64,000 bases of DNA from Curtobacterium sp. MCLR17_036 (GTDB taxonomy: Bacteria; Actinomycetota; Actinomycetes; Actinomycetales; Microbacteriaceae), in the NCBI RefSeq assembly GCF_003234445.2, contig NZ_CP126269.1, forward strand, positions 1,488,001-1,552,000, read 5' to 3'. The notes below the pieces were generated by a model. The model saw only the letters and a program-made list of their open reading frames with translations, was not told where the DNA came from and did not search any database. Shown here one piece after another: positions 30,171-41,911 of this stretch. The stretch's first letter is position 1. Each line of letters begins with the position of its first letter. The position numbers and the translations under genes were made by a program.

Positions 30171-30467
30171 GTGTCCGCGATCTTCACGCTCCTGTACTAC
30201 GTCCTGCTGCTCTACTTCCTGGTGATGTGGGGCCGGTTCGCGCTCGACCTGGTGCAGAGCTTCAACCGCTCCTGGCGTCCGCGCGGCGGGCTGCTCGTCG
30301 TGTCCGAGTTCGTGTACACGGTGACCGACCCGCCGATCCGGGCCGTCCGACGGGTGCTCCCGCCGCTCCGACTCGGGCCGATCGCGCTCGACTTCGGGTG
30401 GACGATCGTCATGCTCGTGACGATCATCCTCATGCGTCTCATGCCCTTCCTGGCCGCGGTCGTCTGA
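30171..30467 (+). CDS. YggT-family membrane protein
   Basis: A 98-residue protein with two membrane helices and the family motif TDPPIRAVRRVLPPLR between them. Proteins of this family lie next to sepF and divIVA in many Gram-positive bacteria; the role is unclear, perhaps in division-site organisation. The GTG at 30171 gives the usual short N-terminus before the first helix. Confidence 0.9.
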   Translation: MSAIFTLLYYVLLLYFLVMWGRFALDLVQSFNRSWRPRGGLLVVSEFVYTVTDPPIRAVRRVLPPLRLGPIALDFGWTIVMLVTIILMRLMPFLAAVV

Positions 30468-30591
30468 CGACCCCGGTCATCGCGACACGCGCCACGCCGC
30501 ACGGACGGCACGGCTCCGCCCCACCGTCGGTGTACGGTGGTCGGGATCGATGCCGCGCCTGCGTGGCATCCGCACCACCCGGTACGACTGG

Positions 30592-30597
30592 TAGATT
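30592..30597 (+). promoter_or_regulatory. -10-like TAGATT for divIVA
   Basis: TANNNT hexamer 54 bases before the divIVA ATG, in the longest gap of the 3' part of the cluster (30468-30651). An own promoter fits the high DivIVA levels needed in polar growers. Confidence 0.5.
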
Positions 30598-30651
30598 CGG
30601 TCCGACCCGAAGTGGTTCCACACGTTCAGCAGTTCTATTGAGGTGACGGCA

Positions 30652-31353
30652 ATGGCTTTGACGCCGGAAGACGTAGTCAACAAGCGGTTCCAGCCGACGA
30701 AGTTCCGCGAGGGCTACGACCAGGACGAGGTCGACGACTTCCTCGACGAGGTCGTCGTCGAGCTCCGTCGCCTGACCGCGGAGAACGACGAGCTCCGTCA
30801 GCGCCTGCAGGCGGCCGAGTCGGCCAGCCCCGCGCCGTCGCTCGAGAAGTCCGAGCAGCCCGCTCCGGCCGCCGAGCCCGAGCCCGCCCCGGTCGAGGCA
30901 GCACCGGAGCCCGCTCCGGTCGCCGCCGCTCCGGCGCCCGCCGCCGCTCCGGTGTCGACGGCCCCCGCCGACGAGGACACCGAGGGCACCACGAACCTGC
31001 TCACGCTGGCTCGTCGTCTGCACGAGGAGCACGTCCGCGAGGGCATCGAGAAGCGCGACGCGCTCATTGCCGAGGGCACCGCGCAGGCCGCCCGCCTGGT
31101 CTCCGAGGCCGAGGCGAAGCAGCGCCAGATCATCGCCGACACCGAGAACACCAACCGTCAGCGTGTCGCGGTGCTCGACCAGGAGCGCACGCAGCTCGAG
31201 GGCAAGATCGACGAGCTCCGCACCTTCGAGCGCGACTACCGTGCGCAGCTCAAGAGCTACATCCAGGGGCAGCTCTCCGAGCTCGACTCCTCGGGCGAGC
31301 AGTCCTCGGGCCTCGCCCCGGCGCCGGCATCGGCGCAGGGCTTCGGCAACTGA
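30652..31353 (+). CDS. divIVA: Polar growth/division protein DivIVA (Wag31)
   Basis: Coiled-coil scaffold that binds curved membrane at the poles and directs wall growth. The N-terminal lipid-binding domain is ALTPEDVVNKRFQPTKFREG, followed by a coiled coil (DDFLDEVVVELRRLTAENDE), a Pro/Ala/Glu linker of about 50 residues and a second long coiled coil (about 115-210). The ATG at 30652 is preferred over GTG three codons earlier because GAGGTG is 8 bases upstream. It has 233 residues. lspA starts 2 bases after the stop. Phosphorylation by a PASTA kinase is known in mycobacteria. Confidence 0.95.
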   Translation: MALTPEDVVNKRFQPTKFREGYDQDEVDDFLDEVVVELRRLTAENDELRQRLQAAESASPAPSLEKSEQPAPAAEPEPAPVEAAPEPAPVAAAPAPAAAPVSTAPADEDTEGTTNLLTLARRLHEEHVREGIEKRDALIAEGTAQAARLVSEAEAKQRQIIADTENTNRQRVAVLDQERTQLEGKIDELRTFERDYRAQLKSYIQGQLSELDSSGEQSSGLAPAPASAQGFGN

Positions 31354-31355
31354 CG

Positions 31356-32036
31356 TTGTCCCGTCCGACCTCACCGGCGAAGGTCAGTGCCCGCGCGATC
31401 GCGGGCCTGGCCTTCGCCGCTGTCGTGGTGGTGGCCGCCGACCAGATCGCGAAGGCGCTCGTCGTCGCGAACCTGCCGTACGGCACGCCCGTACCCGTCC
31501 TCGGTGGCGCACTCCAGTTCCTGTACGTGCGCAACCCCGGTGCCGCGTTCTCGTTCGCGGTGAACATGACCTGGGTCTTCTCCGTCATCTCGGCCGCGGT
31601 CGTCGTGGGCATCATCGTCTTCGCCCGCCGCATCCGGTCGATGTGGTGGGCCATCGTGCTCGGCATGCTGCTCGGCGGCGCGCTCGGCAACCTGGTCGAC
31701 CGTCTGTTCCGTGAGCCGGGCTTCGCGCGCGGCCACGTCGTCGACTTCATCTCGACGCCGTGGATGATGCCGGCGATCTACAACGTCGCCGACTCGTTCA
31801 TCTGCATCAGCATGGTGGTCTTCGTGCTCCTCGTGGTCCTCGGCGTGAACCTCGACGGCACCCGCACGGTGTCGACGAAGCGTGCCGCCGCAGCGGGCAC
31901 CGACCCGGCCGCGCCGCTCGACGGTGGTGCCGCGTTCGCACCCGCGCCGACCGCAGCCGACGCGCCGGAGCCGGACCGGGCCTCCCGTCCGGAGCAGCAC
32001 GACCGACGCGACACCCTGGGGCACGACGCCACGTGA
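31356..32036 (+). CDS. lspA: Lipoprotein signal peptidase
   Basis: Membrane aspartyl protease that removes the signal peptide of prolipoproteins. Four helices are evident. Motifs are [17 protein letters not shown] (N60), [12 protein letters not shown] with catalytic D115, and YNVADSFI with catalytic D146. The TTG start is 2 bases after the divIVA stop, so translation is probably coupled. A hydrophilic tail of about 55 residues after the last helix is longer than in most homologues and is Ala/Pro/Asp-rich. The next gene overlaps its stop. Confidence 0.94.
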   Translation: MSRPTSPAKVSARAIAGLAFAAVVVVAADQIAKALVVANLPYGTPVPVLGGALQFLYVRNPGAAFSFAVNMTWVFSVISAAVVVGIIVFARRIRSMWWAIVLGMLLGGALGNLVDRLFREPGFARGHVVDFISTPWMMPAIYNVADSFICISMVVFVLLVVLGVNLDGTRTVSTKRAAAAGTDPAAPLDGGAAFAPAPTAADAPEPDRASRPEQHDRRDTLGHDAT

Positions 32037-32956
32037 CCGAGAGCCGTTCCCTGCCCGTCCCCGACGGGCTCGCCGGTGAGCGCGTCGACGCCGCCATCGC
32101 CAAGCTCCTCGGCTTCAGCCGCTCCTTCGCCGCGGACGTCGTCGCGGCCGGTGGCGTGCGGGTCGACGGCGTGACCGTCGACAAGTCCGACCGGCTGCAC
32201 GCCGACTCGTGGCTCGAGGTCGAGTGGTCCCCGAAGGAGCCGCCGCGCATCGTCCCCGCCGTCGTGCCCGGGATGACGGTCGTCCACGACGACGAGGACA
32301 TCGTCGTCGTGGACAAGCCCGTCGGCGTCGCCGCGCACCCGTCGCCCGGCTGGGACGGCCCGACCGTGCCCGGGGGGCTCGCGGCCGCCGGGTTCACCAT
32401 CGCGACGTCCGGTGCCGCCGAGCGTGCCGGGATCGTGCACCGCCTCGACGTCGGCACCTCGGGCCTGATGGTCGTCGCGAAGACCGAGCTCGCGTACACG
32501 CACCTCAAGCGCGCCTTCAAGGAGCGCACGGTCGAGAAGGTCTACCACGCCCTCGCCCAGGGCCACCCCGACCCGACGTCCGGCACGGTCGACGCGCCGA
32601 TCGGCCGGCACCCGTCGAGCGACTGGAAGTTCGCGGTCACGGCCGACGGCAAGCCGAGCGTGACGCACTACGAGACCCTCGAGGCCTTCCGCGCCGCGAC
32701 CCTGCTCGAGGTGCACCTGGAGACCGGTCGCACGCACCAGATCCGCGTGCACATGGCCGCCACCCGCCACCCGCTGGTCGGCGACACGATGTACGGCGCC
32801 GACCCGGTGCTCGCCGCGGAGCTCGGCCTCACCCGGCAGTGGCTCGACGCCGTGCGGCTCGGCTTCGCGCACCCACGCACGGGGGAGTGGGTGTCGTTCG
32901 AGGCGTCCTACCCCGACGACCTGCAGGCCGCGCTCGACCGCATCCGCGCCGCGTAG
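32033..32956 (+). CDS. RluA/RluD-family 23S rRNA pseudouridine synthase
   Basis: Converts uridine to pseudouridine in structured RNA, most likely 23S rRNA. The 307-residue protein has an N-terminal S4-like RNA-binding domain ([20 protein letters not shown]). The catalytic loop is [13 protein letters not shown] with D139, followed by [11 protein letters not shown]. The GTG overlaps the lspA stop by 4 bases; lspA-rluD pairing is widespread. Which uridines are modified cannot be told from sequence. A hairpin follows the stop. Confidence 0.93.
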   Translation: MTESRSLPVPDGLAGERVDAAIAKLLGFSRSFAADVVAAGGVRVDGVTVDKSDRLHADSWLEVEWSPKEPPRIVPAVVPGMTVVHDDEDIVVVDKPVGVAAHPSPGWDGPTVPGGLAAAGFTIATSGAAERAGIVHRLDVGTSGLMVVAKTELAYTHLKRAFKERTVEKVYHALAQGHPDPTSGTVDAPIGRHPSSDWKFAVTADGKPSVTHYETLEAFRAATLLEVHLETGRTHQIRVHMAATRHPLVGDTMYGADPVLAAELGLTRQWLDAVRLGFAHPRTGEWVSFEASYPDDLQAALDRIRAA

Positions 32957-32989
32957 GCGGGCCGGGACGCCGGCGCTCGCTCGGCGAGA

Positions 32990-33036
32990 GGGCGCGATGT
33001 GTCGTCCGGAGCGTCTCTAGGAGACACATCGTGCCC
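32990..33036 (+). terminator. 14-bp hairpin after pseudouridine synthase gene
   Basis: Arms 32990-33003 and 33023-33036 pair with one G-U. The loop contains a smaller palindrome, GTCTC-TAG-GAGAC. It lies 34 bases after the stop codon and likely ends the lspA-rluD transcript. Confidence 0.7.
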
Positions 33037-33105
33037 CTTGGACGTCCCGCTCACGGCGCGTCGTGCCCGCTCGGAGTCGCGCCCCGCGCGTGTCCCGACC
33101 GCCTG

Positions 33106-33151
33106 CCGGACGGGAGGCGCGGGTCGACGCCGCCCCGCGCCTCCTGTCCGG
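33106..33151. terminator. GGACGGGAGG palindrome, family copy 3
   Basis: Arms 33106-33123 and 33134-33151, 18 bp with one G-U pair and a 10-base loop. Confidence 0.65.
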
Positions 33152-33313
33152 TGCACCGCGGCGTGGTCCGCGTCGCGCCGCGAGGGCGCGCATCCTGCCG
33201 CCCGCGACGCCGCCGACCGGCAGTCCGTGCGACCTCGGCGCCGTCCAGCGGCGTGTCGCGCGACCTCGTGCGCCGGGGCGACGGACACGCGCGGGATTGT
33301 CCTCGGCCGCGGT

Positions 33314-33319
33314 TAGGCT
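33314..33319 (+). promoter_or_regulatory. -10-like TAGGCT for dnaE
   Basis: TANNNT hexamer 39 bases before the dnaE GTG; GGAGG in the leader serves as ribosome site. Confidence 0.45.
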
Positions 33320-33358
33320 TGTCGGACCCAGCAGCAAGACCGTTCGACCGGAGGCTCC

Positions 33359-36892
<3,534 letters not shown>

Positions 36893-36950
36893 TCGGTCGA
36901 GCGGCGGGGGAGCGAGCACACTACCCAGCACCGCGGCCGGGCAGGCCGGC

Positions 36951-37181
36951 GTGCGTGTCTCGGTGGGGTCGACCGCGGTGTTCCCGGCGCTCGCGCGGTC
37001 GCTGCGCGCACTCCGCCTGGACGGTGCGGACCTGCAGATCCGGTTGCCGACCGACACCACGGGCGGCTCCTCGACCGTCAACGCCACGCTCACCGACCCG
37101 ACCGACGCGTCCACCAGCAGCAACGAGACGGCCCAGCGCAACGCGCAGGCCTGGCGCGACGCCTGGTCGGCGAGCGGCTGA
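36951..37181 (+). CDS. Small hypothetical protein (76 aa), uncertain
   Basis: Not recognised. The frame has strong G/C at third codon positions, like real genes here, and ends with NETAQRNAQAWRDAWSASG. No membrane helix or known motif. No ribosome site precedes the GTG; the frame is open upstream into dnaE, so it could be a decayed remnant of a longer gene. Confidence 0.35.
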   Translation: MRVSVGSTAVFPALARSLRALRLDGADLQIRLPTDTTGGSSTVNATLTDPTDASTSSNETAQRNAQAWRDAWSASG

Positions 37182-37185
37182 GGAC

Positions 37186-37310
37186 CCCGGTCGCGGCCAC
37201 TCGGTTGGCCGCCCGCCGTCGGCCGGGTGCCTCCGGTCGGCCGGTCACACGCCGTCGGCCGGTCGCCTCCGGTCAGGCGGTCGCCCCCGGTCGGTCGGGA
37301 GGCCCGGCTC
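37186..37310. repeat. Low-complexity CGGTCGSC/CTCCGGTC tandem repeats
   Basis: Variants of GGTCGGCCGGTC and CGCCTCCGGTC recur head to tail between the small frame and the glycosyltransferase gene. It ends with a half copy of the GGGAGGCCCG motif. Confidence 0.6.
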
Positions 37311-37349
37311 GGCCCTGCGAGGAACGCCCAGGCCGACGTCGTGGTCGCG

Positions 37350-38807
37350 TCAGGCGCCGCGGCCGGTGATCGCCCGGATGCGCGCGACCACGCGGGGGTT
37401 CCGGGCGCCGAAGCTCAGTGCCGTGAGCCGCCGCAGGGACACCGTGGCGCGGTGCACGAGCAGGCCGGTGGCCTCGGCGATGTCGGAGACGGCGAGCCAG
37501 CGCGCCCGGAGCGACTCCACGTCGATCTCGGTGGACGCGGCGGTGCGCACGAGTGCCACCAGGTCTTCGCCGCTGCGCCAGGTGGTCGTCTGGTTCTCGA
37601 ACCGCCGCTGGATGCGGTCGATTGCGGCGGCCCGGTGGTTCGCCACCGCGTGGGACCACCGGAGGTCGTGCGCCACCGGGTCGACGAGGATCCAGCGCGG
37701 AGCGTTCGCGTTGAGCGCCGTCAGCTGGCCGAACGTGGTCAGGGCGCCGAGCGCGACGGCCACGTCGAAGATCTGGCGGGGGCGTCCGTTCACCGCGATC
37801 GCGGCACCCGGGAACGCCTGGCGGGCGGCACGGATCTGCGACTTCGCGACGATGACGGTGACGACGACGTCCTCCGGAGCCGCGGCCAGGGTGGCGCGCG
37901 CGGACGCCAGCACGGAGTCCGTCAGGTCCTCCGGCAGGTGCAGGGCGACCCGGACCACGTCGTCGTCGGGCATGAAGGCGTCGGCGAAGACGTCGACGGC
38001 GTCGCGGTGCCGGGCGAGGAAGAGGGCCACGGCGCCGGCGTAGAACGGGTAGCGCTCGAGCAGGATGCGCTCGTGCTCGAGCCGGAGGGCCGGCCCGCGG
38101 TCGCCGCTGAAGCTCGTCGAACCGGTGTGCAGCACGAGGGCCCGGTTGGCGAGCACCGAGGTGAAGCCCTGCTCGTTGATCCGGAGGCAGAAGTCGTTCT
38201 CCTCGCCGTAGCCGGGGGAGAACCGCTCGTCGAAGAGGCCGAAGCGGTCGACCATCTCGCGGCGGATGAGGAAGCAGAAGCCCATCGCGACGGGCGACAC
38301 CGTCGAACGCGGCAGCAGGTACTTCGTCCGTCCGTGCAGTTCGCGGGTGCGGCGCGGCGACAGGTTCGCCCGCGGGTTGCGTCGCGCGTACGGGAACGAG
38401 GCGATGGTCGCATTGTCGCTCCGGGCGCACACGACGCCGATCGTGTCGTCCGAAGCCAGGACGGCGGTCATCTCGTCGAGGAAGCCCGGCAGCGGCACCG
38501 TGTCGCTGTTGAGCAGCAGGACGTCGTTGCCGGTGCGGTCGAGCTCGAGGACGGCGCGGTTGCAGTTGCCGACGAAGCCGAGGTTGCGCGGGTTGCGGGT
38601 GTACTCGAAGCCGTCGTGGTCGCCGACCAGCTCGAGGACCCGTGCCTCAATCTCGTCGACGCGGGGCCCGACGTCGTTGGCGAGCAGCACCCGGTCGGTC
38701 GTGAAGTCGACCGAGTCGAGGAGCGCCTCGATGCAGCGCTCGAGGCCGGGCAGGTCGTCGTAGATCGGGACGACGATCGTCACCGGACGGCGTTCGTCGC
38801 GGGTCAC
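37350..38807 (-). CDS. GT2 glycosyltransferase (rhamnosyltransferase-like)
   Basis: Predicted to add sugars, perhaps rhamnose, to a cell-surface polymer on the cytoplasmic side. The 485-residue protein begins with the GT-A motif VTIVVPIYDDLPGLERCIEA. The metal-binding DXD equivalent is LLLNSDTVP, followed by VAMGFCFLIRREMVDRFGLF and GYGEENDFC. About 200 C-terminal residues have no recognised fold. The GTG at 38807 overlaps the stop of the upstream GT4 gene by 4 bases, so the two form a coupled pair. It is clearly paralogous to the gene at 55696-57141. Confidence 0.88.
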   Translation of the reverse strand: MTRDERRPVTIVVPIYDDLPGLERCIEALLDSVDFTTDRVLLANDVGPRVDEIEARVLELVGDHDGFEYTRNPRNLGFVGNCNRAVLELDRTGNDVLLLNSDTVPLPGFLDEMTAVLASDDTIGVVCARSDNATIASFPYARRNPRANLSPRRTRELHGRTKYLLPRSTVSPVAMGFCFLIRREMVDRFGLFDERFSPGYGEENDFCLRINEQGFTSVLANRALVLHTGSTSFSGDRGPALRLEHERILLERYPFYAGAVALFLARHRDAVDVFADAFMPDDDVVRVALHLPEDLTDSVLASARATLAAAPEDVVVTVIVAKSQIRAARQAFPGAAIAVNGRPRQIFDVAVALGALTTFGQLTALNANAPRWILVDPVAHDLRWSHAVANHRAAAIDRIQRRFENQTTTWRSGEDLVALVRTAASTEIDVESLRARWLAVSDIAEATGLLVHRATVSLRRLTALSFGARNPRVVARIRAITGRGA

Positions 38808-40174
38808 CGGCGCACGAGCTTCCGGACAGCGGCACCCGGCCGCGCCAACACCCGGCCGACCAGGCCGGACCGCGTGCGCACCCGGTTCGCGAGCAGGCCG
38901 ACCGCGGCCCTCGCGCTCGTGGCGCCGAGGGCGGCGTAGGCGCCCGGCAGCTCGAACCAGTAGCGCGCGGCCTGGGGGAGTCGGTAGCCCTCGGTCCCGA
39001 CCAGGGCGACGAGCCGCGCGATCGCGGCCGCGTTGTCGTGTCCTGCACCCATGACGGCGGTGAGACGGTCCGGGGCAGCCGCACCGTGCCTCCTGACCGA
39101 TGCCGGGTCGGCCGCGTACGCGGCGAGGGCGTCCGTCAGCGCAGTGGTGTCGTCGGCGTCGACGAGCGCACCGGTCACGCCGGGTTCGACCAGTTCGGCG
39201 CTGCCGCCCTGGCGGGTCGCGACGACCGCCTTGCCGAGCGTCATGTACTCGGCGGTGGTGCGACCGAACGCCTCGATCGTCGAGGGGGTGATGCAGACGT
39301 CCGCGGCCTCGACGTAGGGAGCGGGTGTGCGCTGCTCGCCGGTGAACACCACATGGTCGGCGACGCCCAGGGCGCGGGCGCGGTCGGTGAGGCGTTGGTC
39401 CTCGCCGGGGTGCTTCCAGCTGCCGACGAAGCAGACGCTCGCCGTCACCCCACGAGCGCGCAGTGCGCCGAGCGCGTCGACGACGCGGTGCTGGCCCTTC
39501 GACTCCTCGACCCGTCCGACCACGGTGATGCGGAGTCCGGGGTCGGCCTGGGGGAACGGGGCGACCGCCGGGGCGTCGGTCCGCGTCGCACGGAGCCGCT
39601 CGCTGTCCACGGTGGGGTACGCGACCGAGAGCTTGTCCGCCGGGATGTACCGGGCGAGGTGTTCGCGCATCGCCTCGGAGTTCGTCACGACCGCACCGGC
39701 CAGCAGCCCGATGTCGCCGAGGACGCCGGCACGTCCGGTCTGGAACTGCAGCCCGTGGTCGAGGTCGCCGTACTCGCGCACGAACCAGGCCTGCGGGATG
39801 CCGAGGACCGCGGCGGCGAACGACGCCCACGGCGCCACGAGCGTGTTCGTCACGACGAGGTCCGGCCGCTGACGCTCGTACAGGCGGATGAGCGCGTTCA
39901 CCGCGGCGTAGTCGACGGTGGCGAACGCGGCCCGCTCGGCGGCGGGCGCGGGCTGCGGGCTCGGCAGTGCCCAGCCGCGGAACCGGAGCGCGTCGTACGA
40001 CCAGCCGCGCTCGTCGAGGGCCTCGATGAACTTGCCGCGAGGAGCCTTCGTGACGAAGGTCGGTGTCATCGTCGGGTCGGTCGCCAGCCAGTCCTCGACG
40101 AACCGCAACAGCGAGCGCTCCGCACCACCGAGGTTGACGGGCGCCGTCGAGTGGTTGGCGAAGCTGACGAGCAC
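38804..40174 (-). CDS. GT4 glycosyltransferase
   Basis: Retaining GT-B glycosyltransferase for a surface glycan. The N-terminal half has LGGAERSLLRFVEDW; the C-terminal nucleotide-sugar domain has TVVGRVEESKGQHRVVDAL, VVFTGEQ and CITPSTIEAFGRTTAEYMTL with the E-X7-E-type acid pair. The 456-residue protein starts with GTG at 40174, 6 bases after a minus-strand TAGAGT. It is divergent from the ABC exporter genes and coupled to the following GT2 gene. Donor sugar unknown. Confidence 0.87.
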   Translation of the reverse strand: MLVSFANHSTAPVNLGGAERSLLRFVEDWLATDPTMTPTFVTKAPRGKFIEALDERGWSYDALRFRGWALPSPQPAPAAERAAFATVDYAAVNALIRLYERQRPDLVVTNTLVAPWASFAAAVLGIPQAWFVREYGDLDHGLQFQTGRAGVLGDIGLLAGAVVTNSEAMREHLARYIPADKLSVAYPTVDSERLRATRTDAPAVAPFPQADPGLRITVVGRVEESKGQHRVVDALGALRARGVTASVCFVGSWKHPGEDQRLTDRARALGVADHVVFTGEQRTPAPYVEAADVCITPSTIEAFGRTTAEYMTLGKAVVATRQGGSAELVEPGVTGALVDADDTTALTDALAAYAADPASVRRHGAAAPDRLTAVMGAGHDNAAAIARLVALVGTEGYRLPQAARYWFELPGAYAALGATSARAAVGLLANRVRTRSGLVGRVLARPGAAVRKLVRR

Positions 40175-40180
40175 TGTGCA

Positions 40181-40186
40181 ACTCTA
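40181..40186 (-). promoter_or_regulatory. -10-like TAGAGT of GT4 gene (leaderless)
   Basis: Minus-strand hexamer 6 bases from the GTG at 40174. The 162-base divergent gap to the exporter genes is distinctly AT-richer than its surroundings. Confidence 0.5.
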
Positions 40187-40336
40187 CAAACGTTTGGCCG
40201 AGTGTTCGTCATCTCGACACGTTTTGTTGGTTCGACAGCGCGATGCGGGGGATTCGTCTGGCGCCTGTGCGAGAATGCCTCGTCCCCCATCCGATCAGGA
40301 GCGTCCCTGCGCTCCGGAGGAGCCAGCACCCGAAGC

Positions 40337-41158
40337 ATGACGTACCTGAACGAGCTCATGTCGTCGCGCGAGCTGCTGGCGAACCTCACCGCGCGCGAGG
40401 TCAAGGGCAAGTACCGCCGCACGGTCTTCGGCCAGCTGTGGTCGCTGATCAACCCGCTCGCGACGATGCTGATCTACACGATCGTGTACTCGTTCATCTT
40501 CCGCGCGCGGCTCGAGGTGGGCGATCCCAGCGGTCTGAACATCTACCCGCTCTGGCTCATGTGCGGGCTGCTGCCCTGGATCTTCGCGCGGAACGTCATC
40601 AACTCCGGCATGACCTCGATCGTGGCGAACGGCTCGCTCATCAAGAAGGTCTACTTCCCGCGCATGACCCTGCCGCTCGCGGCGGTCGGCTCCTTCGGCT
40701 TCACCTGGCTCGTCGAGATGGGCGTGCTGTTGATCGCACTCGCGATCGCCGGGTCCAACTTCTGGCTGTTCCTGCCGCTCATCCTGCTCACGATGGTGTT
40801 CCTCGCGATGTTCGCGGCCGGGGTCGGGCTCATCCTGTCGATCGTCAACGTGCACTTCCGCGACATGCAGCACCTGGTCGGCATCGCGCTGCAGATGTGG
40901 ATGTACCTGTCGCCGATCATCTACCCGCTGTCGCTCGTCGAGGACGCCGCGAACAAGGCGGGACACCCGTGGATCATCCACGTATACAAGCTCAACCCCA
41001 TCGAGCGGTTCTCGACGGTGTTCCGCAACCTGATGTACGACAACCGTCTCCCGAACTGGACCGACCTGGTCGCGTGCGCCCTCGCAGGATGCGTGTCGCT
41101 CGCACTCGGCTACGTCGTGTTCTCCCGCAACGAGAAGAAGCTGGCCGAACTGCTGTGA
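40337..41158 (+). CDS. ABC-2 type polysaccharide exporter permease (TagG/Wzm-like)
   Basis: Membrane half of an ABC exporter for undecaprenyl-linked wall or surface polysaccharide. The 273 residues begin with the family motif LTAREVKGKYRRTVFGQLWS and have six predicted helices, with MWMYLSPIIYPL before the last. The ATG at 40337 is kept from conservation; the GGAGG site is about 16 bases upstream, an unusually long spacing, with a small GC hairpin (40298-40315) directly before it. The ATPase gene overlaps its stop by 4 bases. Confidence 0.92.
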   Translation: MTYLNELMSSRELLANLTAREVKGKYRRTVFGQLWSLINPLATMLIYTIVYSFIFRARLEVGDPSGLNIYPLWLMCGLLPWIFARNVINSGMTSIVANGSLIKKVYFPRMTLPLAAVGSFGFTWLVEMGVLLIALAIAGSNFWLFLPLILLTMVFLAMFAAGVGLILSIVNVHFRDMQHLVGIALQMWMYLSPIIYPLSLVEDAANKAGHPWIIHVYKLNPIERFSTVFRNLMYDNRLPNWTDLVACALAGCVSLALGYVVFSRNEKKLAELL

Positions 41159-41883
41159 CCGATGCTGCCGTGACCGTCGAACACGTGTCCAAGCGCTTCC
41201 GCATGTACCACGAGCGGAACGACTCGCTGAAGAGCATGGTGATGCGGGGGAAGAAGTCCGTGCACGAGGACTTCTGGGCGTTGAAGGACGTCTCCTTCGA
41301 GGTGCCGCACGGAACGACGTTCGGGCTGATCGGCAAGAACGGCTCGGGCAAGTCGACGCTGCTGAAGTGCCTGGCGAAGATCCTGTGGCCGGAAGAGGGG
41401 TCGATCACCGCTCGTGGCAAGCAGGCCTCGTTGCTCGAGGTGGGCTCGGGCTTCCACCCGGAGCTCTCCGGGCGTGAGAACGTCTTCCTGAACGGCTCCA
41501 TCCTCGGCATGAGCCGCAAGGAGGTCGCGCGGAAGTTCGACGAGATCGTGTCGTTCTCCGGCGTGGGCCACTTCATCGACCAGCCGGTGAAGAACTACTC
41601 GTCGGGCATGTACGTCCGACTCGGGTTCTCCGTCGCCGTGGCGGTCACCCCGGACATCCTCGTCGTGGACGAGGTGCTGGCCGTGGGTGATGCCACGTTC
41701 CAGAAGCGCTGCCGCGAGAAGTTCCGGGAGATGAAGCAGGACGGCCGCACCGTCATCCTCGTCTCTCACTCGATGAGCACGGTGAAGGACATGTGCGACG
41801 AAGTCGCCTGGTTGAACCAGGGTGACCTCAAGATGATCGGCAAGACGAAGGACGTCGTCGCCGCGTACAACAAGACGGTCTGA
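41155..41883 (+). CDS. ABC exporter ATPase (TagH/Wzt-like, no C-terminal sugar-binding domain)
   Basis: Energises the permease encoded just before it. The 242 residues comprise only the nucleotide-binding domain: Walker A GKNGSGKSTL (60-69), signature NYSSGMYVRLGFS, Walker B ILVVDEVLAVGD and switch His in VSHSM. The start VTDAAVTVEHVSKRFRMY and the long insert before Walker A are typical of polysaccharide exporters. The lack of a carbohydrate-binding tail, present in chain-length-sensing Wzt proteins, argues that chain termination is not sensed here. Confidence 0.92.
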   Translation: MTDAAVTVEHVSKRFRMYHERNDSLKSMVMRGKKSVHEDFWALKDVSFEVPHGTTFGLIGKNGSGKSTLLKCLAKILWPEEGSITARGKQASLLEVGSGFHPELSGRENVFLNGSILGMSRKEVARKFDEIVSFSGVGHFIDQPVKNYSSGMYVRLGFSVAVAVTPDILVVDEVLAVGDATFQKRCREKFREMKQDGRTVILVSHSMSTVKDMCDEVAWLNQGDLKMIGKTKDVVAAYNKTV

Positions 41884-41911
41884 CGGCGCGCCTTCCGACC
41901 GTTCTCGTCGC

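Larger units (their letters stand above)
32957..33358. other. Gap between rluD-type gene and dnaE
   Basis: 402 bases with two hairpins, a degraded fragment resembling the 11.7-12.4 kb repeats (about 33215-33275, CGTGCGACCTCGGCG) and the dnaE promoter region. No gene is supported. Confidence 0.7.

Noticed and set aside
37350..40181. Single fused protein of about 940 residues
   Set aside because: The first part is a shadow frame of the GT4 gene; the GTGA junction at 38804-38807 marks two genes.
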